Origin: Bowdeniella nasicola
GTDB lineage: Bacteria > Actinomycetota > Actinomycetes > Actinomycetales > Actinomycetaceae
Length of the DNA: 43,802 nt
NCBI GenBank assembly: GCA_030537895.1
Contig: JAUNVA010000002.1
Coordinates: 26,147 to 69,948, forward strand
Direction: 5' to 3'
Positions within the stretch are counted from its first letter, which is position 1. Each line of letters begins with the position of its first letter. A program made the translations under genes and the position numbers. The notes under the pieces are model-generated. The model was given only the letters and a program-made list of their open reading frames with translations, made no database searches and was not told the origin of the DNA. Below are positions 8,850 through 16,592 of the stretch, in pieces.

Positions 8850-9877
8850 TGTCGCACGACACCAGCACCGATGCGCTGACGGCACCGCCTCCAGCTCGCC
8901 GCAAGCGCGCCTTTCCACTGCTCGCAATGGTGAAACGATCGACCGGGTGGCAGCGCGTCATGCTTGTTGCGGGCCTCACGATCGTCACACTGTTCATCCT
9001 GACGGCCGTCTTTGCCTCAGTCATTGCCCCCTATGGGTTCGCCCAAACGGGCGATGAGGCGGGGCCGTTTGGCACGCAGCAGCCTCCGAGCGGAAGAAAC
9101 TGGCTCGGGACCACGGTCTCCGGTTTCGACGTCGCTTCGCGGGTCGTCTGGGGTACCCAGACCGCCCTCATGGTGATCATCATCGCGGTGATCGCCTCCG
9201 CGATCGCGGGCGTCATGATTGGTCTCATCTCGGGATATATCGGAGGGTGGCTTGACCGCATCATCGTCGTCGTCGCTGACGCGATCTACGCCTTCCCCTC
9301 CCTACTGCTCGCAATCGTCATGTCAATCGTGATCTCCGGCGGGCAGTCCAGCCTGTGGGGCGGCGTCCTCGCGGCGGCCCTGTCCATCACCGTGGTGTTC
9401 ATTCCGCAGTATTTCCGCGTGGTGCGCTCCGAGGTGGTGCGGGTGAAGAACGAGCCATTCGTTGAGGCCGCCAAAGTGGTCGGCGCGAGTCACTGGCGCG
9501 TGATGTTTAAACACATCTTGCGTAACTCGATCCGGACGCTGCCGGTCATCATCACGCTCAACGCCTCCGAAGCGATCTTGACTCTCGCGGGGCTCGGCTT
9601 CCTCGGGTTCGGTATCGAGCCGACGAAGGCAGCGGAGCTCGGCTACGACCTCAACCGCTCCGTTGCAGACGTGACCTCTGGGATCTGGTGGACTTCCATT
9701 TTCCCGGGTGTCGCGATCGTACTGATCGTCCTCGGCGTCACGCTCGTGGGCGAATCGCTTAACGATCTGGCGGATCCGCGTCTGCGCGGTCGGCAAGCCG
9801 CCGCCGTGTCCGGGGGCGGACAAGCGGGCGACGTCGTCGTCGAAACCAACGACAACCCTGATGAGGACCTGTCATGA
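8849..9877 (+). CDS. ABC transporter permease (DppC/OppC type)
   Basis: A 342-residue second permease of the importer. The N-terminal OppC_N-like segment contains the first helix (about 28-55); a loop with WLGTTVSGFDVASRVVWG follows, a strongly conserved DppC signature (LGTD-x-x-GRD variants). The EAA loop reads AAKVVGASHWRVMFKHILRN. Gly/Leu-rich helices finish the domain, and an extra Gln/Gly/Asp-rich tail of ~30 residues follows LADPRLRGR. It overlaps the upstream gene by one base and the ATPase gene by four (ATGA). Confidence 0.94.
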   Translation: MSHDTSTDALTAPPPARRKRAFPLLAMVKRSTGWQRVMLVAGLTIVTLFILTAVFASVIAPYGFAQTGDEAGPFGTQQPPSGRNWLGTTVSGFDVASRVVWGTQTALMVIIIAVIASAIAGVMIGLISGYIGGWLDRIIVVVADAIYAFPSLLLAIVMSIVISGGQSSLWGGVLAAALSITVVFIPQYFRVVRSEVVRVKNEPFVEAAKVVGASHWRVMFKHILRNSIRTLPVIITLNASEAILTLAGLGFLGFGIEPTKAAELGYDLNRSVADVTSGIWWTSIFPGVAIVLIVLGVTLVGESLNDLADPRLRGRQAAAVSGGGQAGDVVVETNDNPDEDLS

Positions 9878-11736
9878 GTGACCCCACGAACAAGAGCGCG
9901 GCCGTCGCCTCCATCTCCGATCTCGAGGTGGCTTTCGCGACCGACGGCGGCGCCGTGCAGGCGGTGCGCGGTATCTCCCTTGATGTGCGCCCCCGCGAGG
10001 TGCTCGCCATTGTGGGTGAATCCGGCTCCGGTAAATCGGTGACCGCCAAGAGCCTGCTCGGGATGCTCCCGGCGACGGCAACGGTGAATGGGACCGTCGT
10101 CGTGGGTAAGGACACCAGCCACGCTCTGACCGTGACACAGGCATCGGCGAGTGAACTGCGCCGGATGCGTGGCGCCGACTGCTCCATGGTTTTCCAGGAG
10201 CCGAGCACCGCGCTCAACCCGGTCTATACGGTCGGCTGGCAAATGGCAGAGATCTACCGTGCGCACCAGGCCCAGCTTCAGGAGCGCGGGTGGGGGCCGG
10301 AGGACTTCAAGAAGTCGGCAATGCGCGAACGCAGCGTTGAGCTGTTGAGCCGCGTCGGTATCCCGGACGCCGAGGAGCGGGTCGACTACTACCCGCACCA
10401 GTTCTCCGGCGGGCAAAAGCAGCGCATCATCATCGCGATGGCGCTCGCGCTCGATCCCGGCCTCATCGTCGCCGATGAGCCGACCACTGCGCTCGACGTG
10501 ACCGTGCAGGCGGAGATTCTCCAGCTGCTGCGCCACTGCCGTGACGAGTTTGGTGCCTCCGTCGTGCTCATCACGCACAATATGGGCGTTGTCGCCGATC
10601 TCGCCGACCGGGTGGCGGTCATGTGGCAGGGCGAACTGGTGGAGCAAGCGGATGCCGCCGAGCTCTTCGCAAACCCACGCCACCCCTACACCCAAAAACT
10701 TCTCGCGGCCGTGCCGAAGATCGGGGAGCGCGTGAAGGTCGATCCGCGCGACGCCCAGGCGGCCCGCGAGTTGGGTTCGGCCGATTCGGAGAGTCCCCGT
10801 AGCGCGGTCGCCGCCTCGTTCTCGGTCAGCGAGCCCAGTCCCGACGGTCTGGGCCTGATGGCAGCCGAAGAAGGAGATACCCAGGACCCTCGTTTCGCCG
10901 GCCGCCCCGTCACCGTGCGCGCCCGCGATATGCAGGTGCGCTACGAGGGGCGTTTCGGTCGCGAGGGCTTCCTCGCGGTGAAGGACGCCGATTTTACGAT
11001 TCACGCGGGTGAGGTCGTCGGCCTCGTCGGTGAATCGGGATCCGGTAAGACGACGACGGCGCGCGCGGTCGCGGGGCTCACCCGCGTCACCGGAGGCTCG
11101 CTGAACGTCCTCGGTTGCGAGATGAACGGCGCTCGCGAGAAGGACTTCCGTCCGGTGCGCTCCCGCCTCGGCTACGTCTTCCAGGACCCTGCGGCGAGCT
11201 TCAACCCGCTCATGACAATCGGTGAATGTATCGCCGAGCCGCTCATCGTGCACGGTGATGTTCGCGATGCTCAAGCGGCGCGGCCGCGCGTGAACGAGCT
11301 GCTCGACGCCGTCGAGCTTGCCTCGTTCTATGCCGACCGCTACCCCCACGAGCTCTCGGGTGGCCAGCGTCAGCGCGCTTCGCTCGCGCGTGGCCTCGCA
11401 CTGGGGCCAGAGCTCCTCGTTGCCGATGAGCCGACCAGCGCGCTCGACGTCTCCGTGCAGGCGACGGTGCTCGATCTCTTCTTGGAACTTCAACAGGAGT
11501 TCGGATTCGCCTGCCTGTTCATTTCCCACGATCTGGCCGTTGTGGACGAGGTCTCACATTCCATCTTCGTGATGTACAAGGGTGAGATTGTGGAACAGGG
11601 GGTGGCGCGCGACGTGCTGCTCAATCCGAAGCACGCCTACACGCAGCGACTCCTCGCGGCACTCCCGGTTCCCGACCCCACGGAGCAGGCCAAGCGGCGC
11701 GAACAGTTCGCGAAACTGCCGGTTTTCGAACTGTAA
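9874..11736 (+). CDS. Double ABC ATPase (DppD-DppF fusion)
   Basis: A 620-residue protein with two complete nucleotide-binding domains in one chain. Domain 1 has Walker A GESGSGKS (48-55), signature SGGQKQR and Walker B with ADEPTTALD; domain 2 has Walker A GESGSGKT (386-393), signature SGGQRQR and ADEPTSALDVS. Each domain ends with the HPYTQ/HAYTQ-type oligopeptide-transporter tail, where DppD and DppF carry their C-terminal region. It would power the importer as an intact pair from a single polypeptide. A ~60-residue variable linker joins the two halves. Such fusions are common in actinobacteria. Confidence 0.95.
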   Translation: MSDPTNKSAAVASISDLEVAFATDGGAVQAVRGISLDVRPREVLAIVGESGSGKSVTAKSLLGMLPATATVNGTVVVGKDTSHALTVTQASASELRRMRGADCSMVFQEPSTALNPVYTVGWQMAEIYRAHQAQLQERGWGPEDFKKSAMRERSVELLSRVGIPDAEERVDYYPHQFSGGQKQRIIIAMALALDPGLIVADEPTTALDVTVQAEILQLLRHCRDEFGASVVLITHNMGVVADLADRVAVMWQGELVEQADAAELFANPRHPYTQKLLAAVPKIGERVKVDPRDAQAARELGSADSESPRSAVAASFSVSEPSPDGLGLMAAEEGDTQDPRFAGRPVTVRARDMQVRYEGRFGREGFLAVKDADFTIHAGEVVGLVGESGSGKTTTARAVAGLTRVTGGSLNVLGCEMNGAREKDFRPVRSRLGYVFQDPAASFNPLMTIGECIAEPLIVHGDVRDAQAARPRVNELLDAVELASFYADRYPHELSGGQRQRASLARGLALGPELLVADEPTSALDVSVQATVLDLFLELQQEFGFACLFISHDLAVVDEVSHSIFVMYKGEIVEQGVARDVLLNPKHAYTQRLLAALPVPDPTEQAKRREQFAKLPVFEL

Positions 11737-11786
11737 GGCAACCTCCCCGGAGCGCCGGAGCTACCTCGCCGGAACGTGGCAGCGCT

Positions 11787-12986
11787 CTACGGTACGTCCG
11801 CCTGGACGAGGACGCCGCTGCCCTTGGCACGCACCTGGCCATCGGCGGCACGCACAAACACCGCCTGACCGCACTTGAGGCGCTCCCGCGAGCCCGATTC
11901 GTCGGTGAGCGTGATGTGCCCGTCGACGCACAGGATCACGCGCGGACCACGGCCGCGCACCACCTGCTGGCCGTGGGCCTCGCGTAGGCGCGTTACCGCG
12001 AGCTCGAAGTCATCCACGGGGGCATAGAAGACCTCCGTGGCGGCTCCGAACATCTCGGGGGCGAGTCGGATCGGGGGTGCGGCCACGAAGTCCACGCAGC
12101 TGAGCATTTCGTCAATATCCACGTGCTTCGAGGTGAGCCCGGCGCGCAGAACGTTGTCCGAGGAGGCCATGATCTCGACACCTAGGCCCGACAGGTAGGC
12201 GTGCACCGTCCCTGAGGGAACGAACAGGGCCTCGCCGCCGCGCAGCGTGACGGGATTGAGCAGCAACGCCGCGACGACGCCGGGATCGCCCGGGTGTTCG
12301 CTCTGCAGCAGCTGCACGATAGAATCCGCTCGCGGGGAGGGCGAATGGTCGCTCTCCACGCGGGCGGCGCAGGCCTCGGCAACCGCCGTGACCTCTTCGG
12401 GGGTGGGCCGACGTGGCCCAGAAATGAGCAGCGCGAAGGCGCGGCGCATACCGTCGGCGGTCGGGTCATCGCGCAGGACCCGGATCAGCCGCTCGGCCAG
12501 GGCAACGTCGAGATCTTCGAGGAGTTCGATCGCACGGCGCGGCGCGCGGAAACCACACATGGTTTCAAGCCGAGTGAGCGCGATGACGAGTTCCGGCTTG
12601 TGGTTCGGATCGCGGTAGTTCCGGGTGGGGTCATCGACCGGGACCCCGGCGGCGTTCTCCCGTTTAAAGCCCTCGCGGGCCGCTTCGAGATCGGGATGGA
12701 CCTGCAGTGAGAGTGGTTTCGCGGGGGCGATGAGCTTCAGCAGGAAGGGGAGTGAGTCGCCGAAGCGGGAGCAGACATCCGCGCCAAGAGCGCCCTCGGG
12801 GTCGGCCGCAATGAGGGCGGCGAGGTTTTCGTATTCACTCTCGGGGAGGCCCGCCGGACCCGAGGGATGCACACCAAACCACATCTCGGCCACCGGCTCC
12901 CCGCTCGTGTCCTGCCCCATCAACCAGGGGATGGCATCGGGCGAACCCCACTCGTAGTGTCTCGCGACACCGCTGATCCGTTCCAT
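11787..12986 (-). CDS. manA: Mannose-6-phosphate isomerase, class I
   Basis: A 399-residue type I phosphomannose isomerase converting fructose-6-phosphate and mannose-6-phosphate, which feeds GDP-mannose and cell-envelope mannoside synthesis. Zinc ligands are visible: Gln95 and His97 (SLQVHPD), Glu132 (KPELV) and His262 (GTVHAYLSG). The catalytic Arg281 sits in NVLRAGLTSKHVD. The length fits the family. The ATG is preceded by AAGGAG (12996-13001). A TACACT -10 on the minus strand (13028-13033) would give a ~34-base leader. It is convergent with the ABC operon and divergent from hsp20. Confidence 0.95.
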   Translation of the reverse strand: MERISGVARHYEWGSPDAIPWLMGQDTSGEPVAEMWFGVHPSGPAGLPESEYENLAALIAADPEGALGADVCSRFGDSLPFLLKLIAPAKPLSLQVHPDLEAAREGFKRENAAGVPVDDPTRNYRDPNHKPELVIALTRLETMCGFRAPRRAIELLEDLDVALAERLIRVLRDDPTADGMRRAFALLISGPRRPTPEEVTAVAEACAARVESDHSPSPRADSIVQLLQSEHPGDPGVVAALLLNPVTLRGGEALFVPSGTVHAYLSGLGVEIMASSDNVLRAGLTSKHVDIDEMLSCVDFVAAPPIRLAPEMFGAATEVFYAPVDDFELAVTRLREAHGQQVVRGRGPRVILCVDGHITLTDESGSRERLKCGQAVFVRAADGQVRAKGSGVLVQADVP

Positions 12987-13076
12987 GGGCTAAGCTCCTT
13001 CGCTTCACGCATCCACGTCGCCTCACCAGTGTACGAGGCGTGCGGCGATCGAGGAAAGACCGCCACACTTCGTTAG

Positions 13077-13097
13077 CTTGAGTCGAGGAGACTCAAC
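13077..13097 (+). promoter_or_regulatory. HAIR operator (HspR binding site)
   Basis: The sequence CTTGAGT-N7-ACTCAAC matches the HspR-associated inverted repeat consensus CTTGAGT-N7-ACTCAAG at 13 of 14 defined bases, with the correct 7-base spacer. It lies 140 bases upstream of the small heat-shock protein gene. HspR is the classical repressor of dnaK, clpB and hsp20-type genes in actinobacteria; no hspR gene is in this window. Confidence 0.88.
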
Positions 13098-13106
13098 TTT
13101 TACGCT
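13078..13106 (+). promoter_or_regulatory. hsp20 promoter overlapping the HAIR operator
   Basis: TTGAGT (13078-13083) and TACGCT (13101-13106) are separated by exactly 17 bases and look like a sigma-A promoter. The -35 box is the left arm of the HAIR repeat, so bound HspR would block polymerase directly. Transcription would start near 13113, leaving a leader of ~125 bases. Confidence 0.7.
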
Positions 13107-13164
13107 GAGGGCGATCCCAGTAGCCGTCTGCGGGTGTAGCGGCGGACAATTGAGACGTAGCTGG

Positions 13165-13228
13165 CACCGGCCGGAGAGACCCGGTCGGTTGGAGCCCCCG
13201 AAAGTTTCGGGGATGACGCTGTGGAGGT
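13165..13228 (+). promoter_or_regulatory. Structured 5' leader of hsp20
   Basis: Two hairpins lie between the predicted start of transcription and the ribosome site GGAGGT (13223-13228): a GC-rich stem ACCGGCCGG/CCGGTCGGT (one G-U) near 13166-13189, and CCCCGAA/TTCGGGG around 13196-13212. Such a leader could modulate translation with temperature, but no pairing that clearly hides the ribosome site was found. Confidence 0.35.
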
Positions 13229-13236
13229 GTATTGCG

Positions 13237-13683
13237 ATGGCTACTCGATACGATCCGTTCCGCGAGATGGAGCGGCTAATGAACACGACCATGCGGCAGG
13301 GGCCTCTCGCTCCTGGCATGCCGCTGGACCTGTACCGCGATGGCGACCGGTTCGTCGCGGAAATCGACCTGCCCGGGGTGGACCCCTCCTCGATCGACAT
13401 CGACATCGAGGACCGGACCCTCACGATCCGCGCTGAGCGCCGCTCGGTCTCCGGCGAGGGGCTGGAATGGCTCACCCACGAGCGCCCGACGGGCACATTC
13501 GCGCGCCAGATCGGACTCGGCCTCGGCGTCGCGCCCGACCGCATCGAGGCGGACTACGCCGACGGCGTCCTCACGCTCACCATCCCGGTGGCGGAGGAGG
13601 CCAAGCCGCGCAAGATTCAGGTCTCGCACTCCAAGAGCTCGACCATCGAGCATGAGGACAAGGACTCGATCGAAGAAGACTAA
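13237..13683 (+). CDS. hsp20: Hsp20 family small heat-shock protein
   Basis: A 148-residue alpha-crystallin-type chaperone that binds unfolding proteins without ATP in the cytoplasm. I chose ATG 13237, preceded by GGAGGT at an 8-base spacing; the longer open frame upstream is leader. The N-terminus (MATRYDPFREME) is typical of bacterial sHSPs, the alpha-crystallin domain runs from about residue 28 to 125 with the hallmark GVLTLTIPV, and a charged Glu/Asp/Lys-rich tail follows. Expression should be heat-induced by release of HspR from the upstream HAIR operator. A clear terminator follows directly, so it is probably monocistronic. Confidence 0.95.
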   Translation: MATRYDPFREMERLMNTTMRQGPLAPGMPLDLYRDGDRFVAEIDLPGVDPSSIDIDIEDRTLTIRAERRSVSGEGLEWLTHERPTGTFARQIGLGLGVAPDRIEADYADGVLTLTIPVAEEAKPRKIQVSHSKSSTIEHEDKDSIEED

Positions 13684-13698
13684 GGCTCCCGAGCCTGG

Positions 13699-13725
13699 CC
13701 CCGCGTCCAAAGGGCGCGGGGTTTT
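13699..13725 (+). terminator. Rho-independent terminator of hsp20
   Basis: A 10-bp stem (13699-13708 with 13712-13721, one G-U) and a 3-base loop are followed by TTTT (13722-13725), 15 bases after the stop codon. Confidence 0.92.
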
Positions 13726-13935
13726 CTCGTGCATGACGCGGCGTGAAAACCGCGCGCGTGGTGCAGTGCGCACACCCGCGAGACGTACGGCGTGGCCCCT
13801 CCACCCAAGGGGCTGGCTGCCGGTGCTCCACGGCTTTCGGGTATGCAACGGAACTGCCGGGCACGAGGGTGCACCTACCCGGCGCCCGATCGCAGGGGAC
13901 TGGGCGAGGCCCGCGCGCGGTGAGAGACTGGGAGC

Positions 13936-14352
13936 ATGAGAGAAAACCTGTTGCGTCCCGAACCGACCTTGCTGCCCCCGGACCCAGCCGCGAATCTCCT
14001 CGACGGTGGGGCTAGCGCCGAAGACGCCGCCCGCGCCCACCCGACCTCCTCGCTCGCCTGGGCGCTGCTCGCTGAAGCCGCCCACGCCGAGGGTCGCGAT
14101 ATTGCGGCCTACGCCTACGCCCGTACCGGCTACCATCGCGGTCTTGACGCCCTACGGAAGGCCGGCTGGCGCGGTGCCGGCCCGATTCCACACGACCACA
14201 TCCCGAACCAGGGCTTCTTGCGGGCCCTCATGGTGCTCGGCAAGGTCGCCGCCGCGATCGGAGAGAACGACGAGGCCACCCGCATCACGGAATTTCTGCG
14301 TGACGCCGACCCGGATCTCGCTCCGAAGGACGACTCGTGTCAGAGCTCCTAA
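13936..14352 (+). CDS. DUF3151 domain protein
   Basis: A 138-residue soluble protein of the actinobacterial DUF3151 family, of unknown function. Recognisable features are the N-terminal LLPPDPAA segment, the helical part with SSLAWALLAEAAHAEGRDIAAYAYARTGYHRGLDALR and the conserved GWRGAGPIPHDHIPNQGFLRAL stretch (described here in parts). The helical arrangement resembles a short TPR-like fold. A GAGACT hexamer 6 bases before the ATG suggests a leaderless start. It overlaps the amylase-family gene by 16 bases, so they are translated from one message. The ~210 bases between the hsp20 terminator and this gene contain no feature I recognise. Confidence 0.85.
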   Translation: MRENLLRPEPTLLPPDPAANLLDGGASAEDAARAHPTSSLAWALLAEAAHAEGRDIAAYAYARTGYHRGLDALRKAGWRGAGPIPHDHIPNQGFLRALMVLGKVAAAIGENDEATRITEFLRDADPDLAPKDDSCQSS

Positions 14353-15584
14353 GGGGCGAACCCTCCTGGGTGCGTCACGCGATCTTCTGGCACGTCTACC
14401 CGCTCGGCGCGCTCGATGCCCCCGCGACACGCGAGGACGCGGACCCCGAGGCCGGGCCCGACGGCGTCGCCCACCGGCTGCCTCGCCTGCACGCGTGGCT
14501 GGACCATCTCCTCGAGATCGGCTGCAATGGGCTGCTGCTCGGCCCGGTGTTTTCTTCCTACTCCCACGGCTATGACACGTGGGACCATCACGCGGTCGAC
14601 CCCCGTCTTGGGACGGAAACCGACCTCACGGACCTCATCTCGGCCTGCCACGAGCGTGGCATCCGGGTCGGGCTCGACGGCGTCTTCAATCATGTGGGGC
14701 GCGAGCACCCCCTAGCGAAGCGCGCCCTCGAGCGGGGGAGCGCCACCTATTTCGAGGGCCACACCGGGCTCGTCAACCTGGATCACGAAGACGACGCCGT
14801 ACTCGACCTCATCATTGACGTTCTGCGTTACTGGAGCGCGCGTGGCGTGGACTGCTGGCGGATGGATGCCGCCTACGCGATGGCGCCCGAGGTGTGGCAG
14901 CGCATCCTGCCAGCCGTGCGCGCTGAATTTCCGGACCTGTACGTCTTCGGGGAAGTGATCCACGGTGACTACCCCGCCATCGTGGAATCCTCGGGCTTTG
15001 ACGCGGTTACCCAATACGAACTGTGGAAGGCCACGTGGTCGGCCCTCAACGATGCGAATCTCTACGAGCTCGACCACGCTCTTACCCGACACGCCAAGTT
15101 CTCGGAGACGTTCATCGCGCAGACCTTCCTGTCGAACCATGACGTCACCCGGATCGCTTCGCGTCTGACCGATCCGCGACACCTGCGCCACGCCGTCGCC
15201 CTCCTCACCCACCTGCCGGGTACCCCCTCGATCTATTACGGCGACGAGGACGGATTCACCGGTATCAAATACGAAAGGCTCGGTGGCGACGCTGAAATCC
15301 GCCCGCCCCTACCGGCAAACCCGGCAGAGCTTTCGGAGCTTGGAGCGAGCACGCGCGCGATGTATCAAGAGCTGGTGGGGTCGCGTCGGCGTCACCCGTG
15401 GCTACACGAGGCCTACCTCGAGACGAGCGACCTCACCAACACCACTCTCGCGATCCGCCTGACGGCCCGCGATGGGGTGGGCGCCGTGACCCTCGCCCTC
15501 AATATCGGGGATGAGGACGCGCGCGTTGCCGACCGGCGCGTTGCCGCCCACGGGATCAAGATCTGGGAGGAGACCGGAAGATGA
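14337..15584 (+). CDS. GH13 alpha-amylase family glycoside hydrolase
   Basis: A compact 415-residue cytoplasmic GH13 enzyme acting on alpha-glucosidic bonds (no signal peptide). The conserved regions are visible: DGVFNH (114-119), nucleophile Asp177 in WRMDAAY, acid/base Glu206 in FGEVIHGDY, and SNHDVTR with His268-Asp269. The (beta/alpha)8 barrel is shorter than in classical amylases, with a small C-terminal beta domain. The start is GTG, supported by GAAGGA 6 bases before it and lying inside the DUF3151 gene. It might hydrolyse or transfer short malto-oligosaccharides; the exact specificity (amylase, maltosyl-type or sucrose/trehalose-type) is not decided. Its stop overlaps the next start by four bases (ATGA). 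Confidence 0.9.
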   Translation: MSELLRGEPSWVRHAIFWHVYPLGALDAPATREDADPEAGPDGVAHRLPRLHAWLDHLLEIGCNGLLLGPVFSSYSHGYDTWDHHAVDPRLGTETDLTDLISACHERGIRVGLDGVFNHVGREHPLAKRALERGSATYFEGHTGLVNLDHEDDAVLDLIIDVLRYWSARGVDCWRMDAAYAMAPEVWQRILPAVRAEFPDLYVFGEVIHGDYPAIVESSGFDAVTQYELWKATWSALNDANLYELDHALTRHAKFSETFIAQTFLSNHDVTRIASRLTDPRHLRHAVALLTHLPGTPSIYYGDEDGFTGIKYERLGGDAEIRPPLPANPAELSELGASTRAMYQELVGSRRRHPWLHEAYLETSDLTNTTLAIRLTARDGVGAVTLALNIGDEDARVADRRVAAHGIKIWEETGR

Positions 15585-16573
15585 GCACCATCCCTCACTA
15601 CGCACTCATGCTCGCGTCTGGCTATGCCGCGGGGGTGGCGTTCCGTGACCGCGTCTTCGTGCGACGCCCCGACGGCACCTTCATCGACACGGCCGGCCAG
15701 ATCGAACTGCAGCAGGGGGAAGCTGAACTCACGACGGTGCGGCCCCTCGAGCTCGTCTACGGCGATGCACTCGCGGACCTCGACGATTCGCTGGACCCGT
15801 GGGACCTGCGTCTTCAGCTGCGCTCGCTCGCGAACGCGACCGTGACCCGGCAGGCGGAACGCCACGCCGCCCTCGCCGAGCACACGCCACCGCTCGCCAC
15901 GCCACGCTGCCTGGATGCCCCGACAAACCCGTGGTTCGAACCCACCTGCCCAAGCGATGACCGCTATCTGCCAATCCTGCGTGCCGGCTATCACGGCATC
16001 TGGCGGGGACTGGGGTGGCGGGTCCGCATGATCCCGAATAGCACCGACTGCGAGCTCATCGCCTACGCCGATCCCACCGCCCAGGTGCGGGCGGCCGGCG
16101 GCCTGACGGAGGGACGCGAGGTGCAGGCAAGCAGCGACCCGGACGCGCCCTACACGCTGCGGGTGGCGAGTACCGAACTCGACGCCCTCTACACCGTGGA
16201 GGGGCGTGCTCTCGTGGACCGGCACCTCGTGACAATCGTCGCGACTCGCCCGTTTGTCACCTTCGTAACCGAGCAGGAGGTACCCGAACATGAACGGGCC
16301 CGCCAGATCGCGGCCGCGGCCCGCTTCATGCGCGGCGAAGAGGACGGCGAGGCGAGCCCTCTGGAACTGCTCGGCACCGACGTCGCCCAGCCCTGTTCAG
16401 TGGCGGCTTCCCGGCCGCTCCCACCAACGCGTGAGGTCGACAACGCGCGCCTGCGCGCCATCCGGATGGACCGCATTGACTTCGTGCGAACCGCCACCGG
16501 GTGGCAGGGCGACTGGCGGGAGCGGCGCCCACCGATCTATCTGCGGCGGGTGGACTCCCCGACGCGCGACTAG
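15581..16573 (+). CDS. Unrecognised protein coupled to GH13 gene
   Basis: A 330-residue soluble protein with no signal peptide, membrane segment or known motif. The start overlaps the amylase stop as ATGA, so translation is coupled. Mixed alpha/beta composition; notable stretches are an N-terminal SGYAAGVAFRDRVFVRRPDG, a central GYHGIWRGLGWRVRMIPN, and a C-terminal DRIDFVRTATGWQGDW. Coding quality is clear: it is the only long plausible frame, with strong GC bias at third positions. The tight coupling suggests it works with the GH13 enzyme or in the same pathway, perhaps as a partner or glycan-handling protein, but no function is assigned. It ends 19 bases before the convergent pafA. Confidence 0.8.
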   Translation: MSTIPHYALMLASGYAAGVAFRDRVFVRRPDGTFIDTAGQIELQQGEAELTTVRPLELVYGDALADLDDSLDPWDLRLQLRSLANATVTRQAERHAALAEHTPPLATPRCLDAPTNPWFEPTCPSDDRYLPILRAGYHGIWRGLGWRVRMIPNSTDCELIAYADPTAQVRAAGGLTEGREVQASSDPDAPYTLRVASTELDALYTVEGRALVDRHLVTIVATRPFVTFVTEQEVPEHERARQIAAAARFMRGEEDGEASPLELLGTDVAQPCSVAASRPLPPTREVDNARLRAIRMDRIDFVRTATGWQGDWRERRPPIYLRRVDSPTRD

Positions 16574-16592
16574 CGCGAGCCTCGCGCGGGCG

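Noticed and set aside
9643..11529. A 628-codon open frame antisense to the ABC ATPase gene
   Set aside because: It is a mirror of a high-GC coding frame; the plus-strand gene has all ATPase motifs and operon overlaps.
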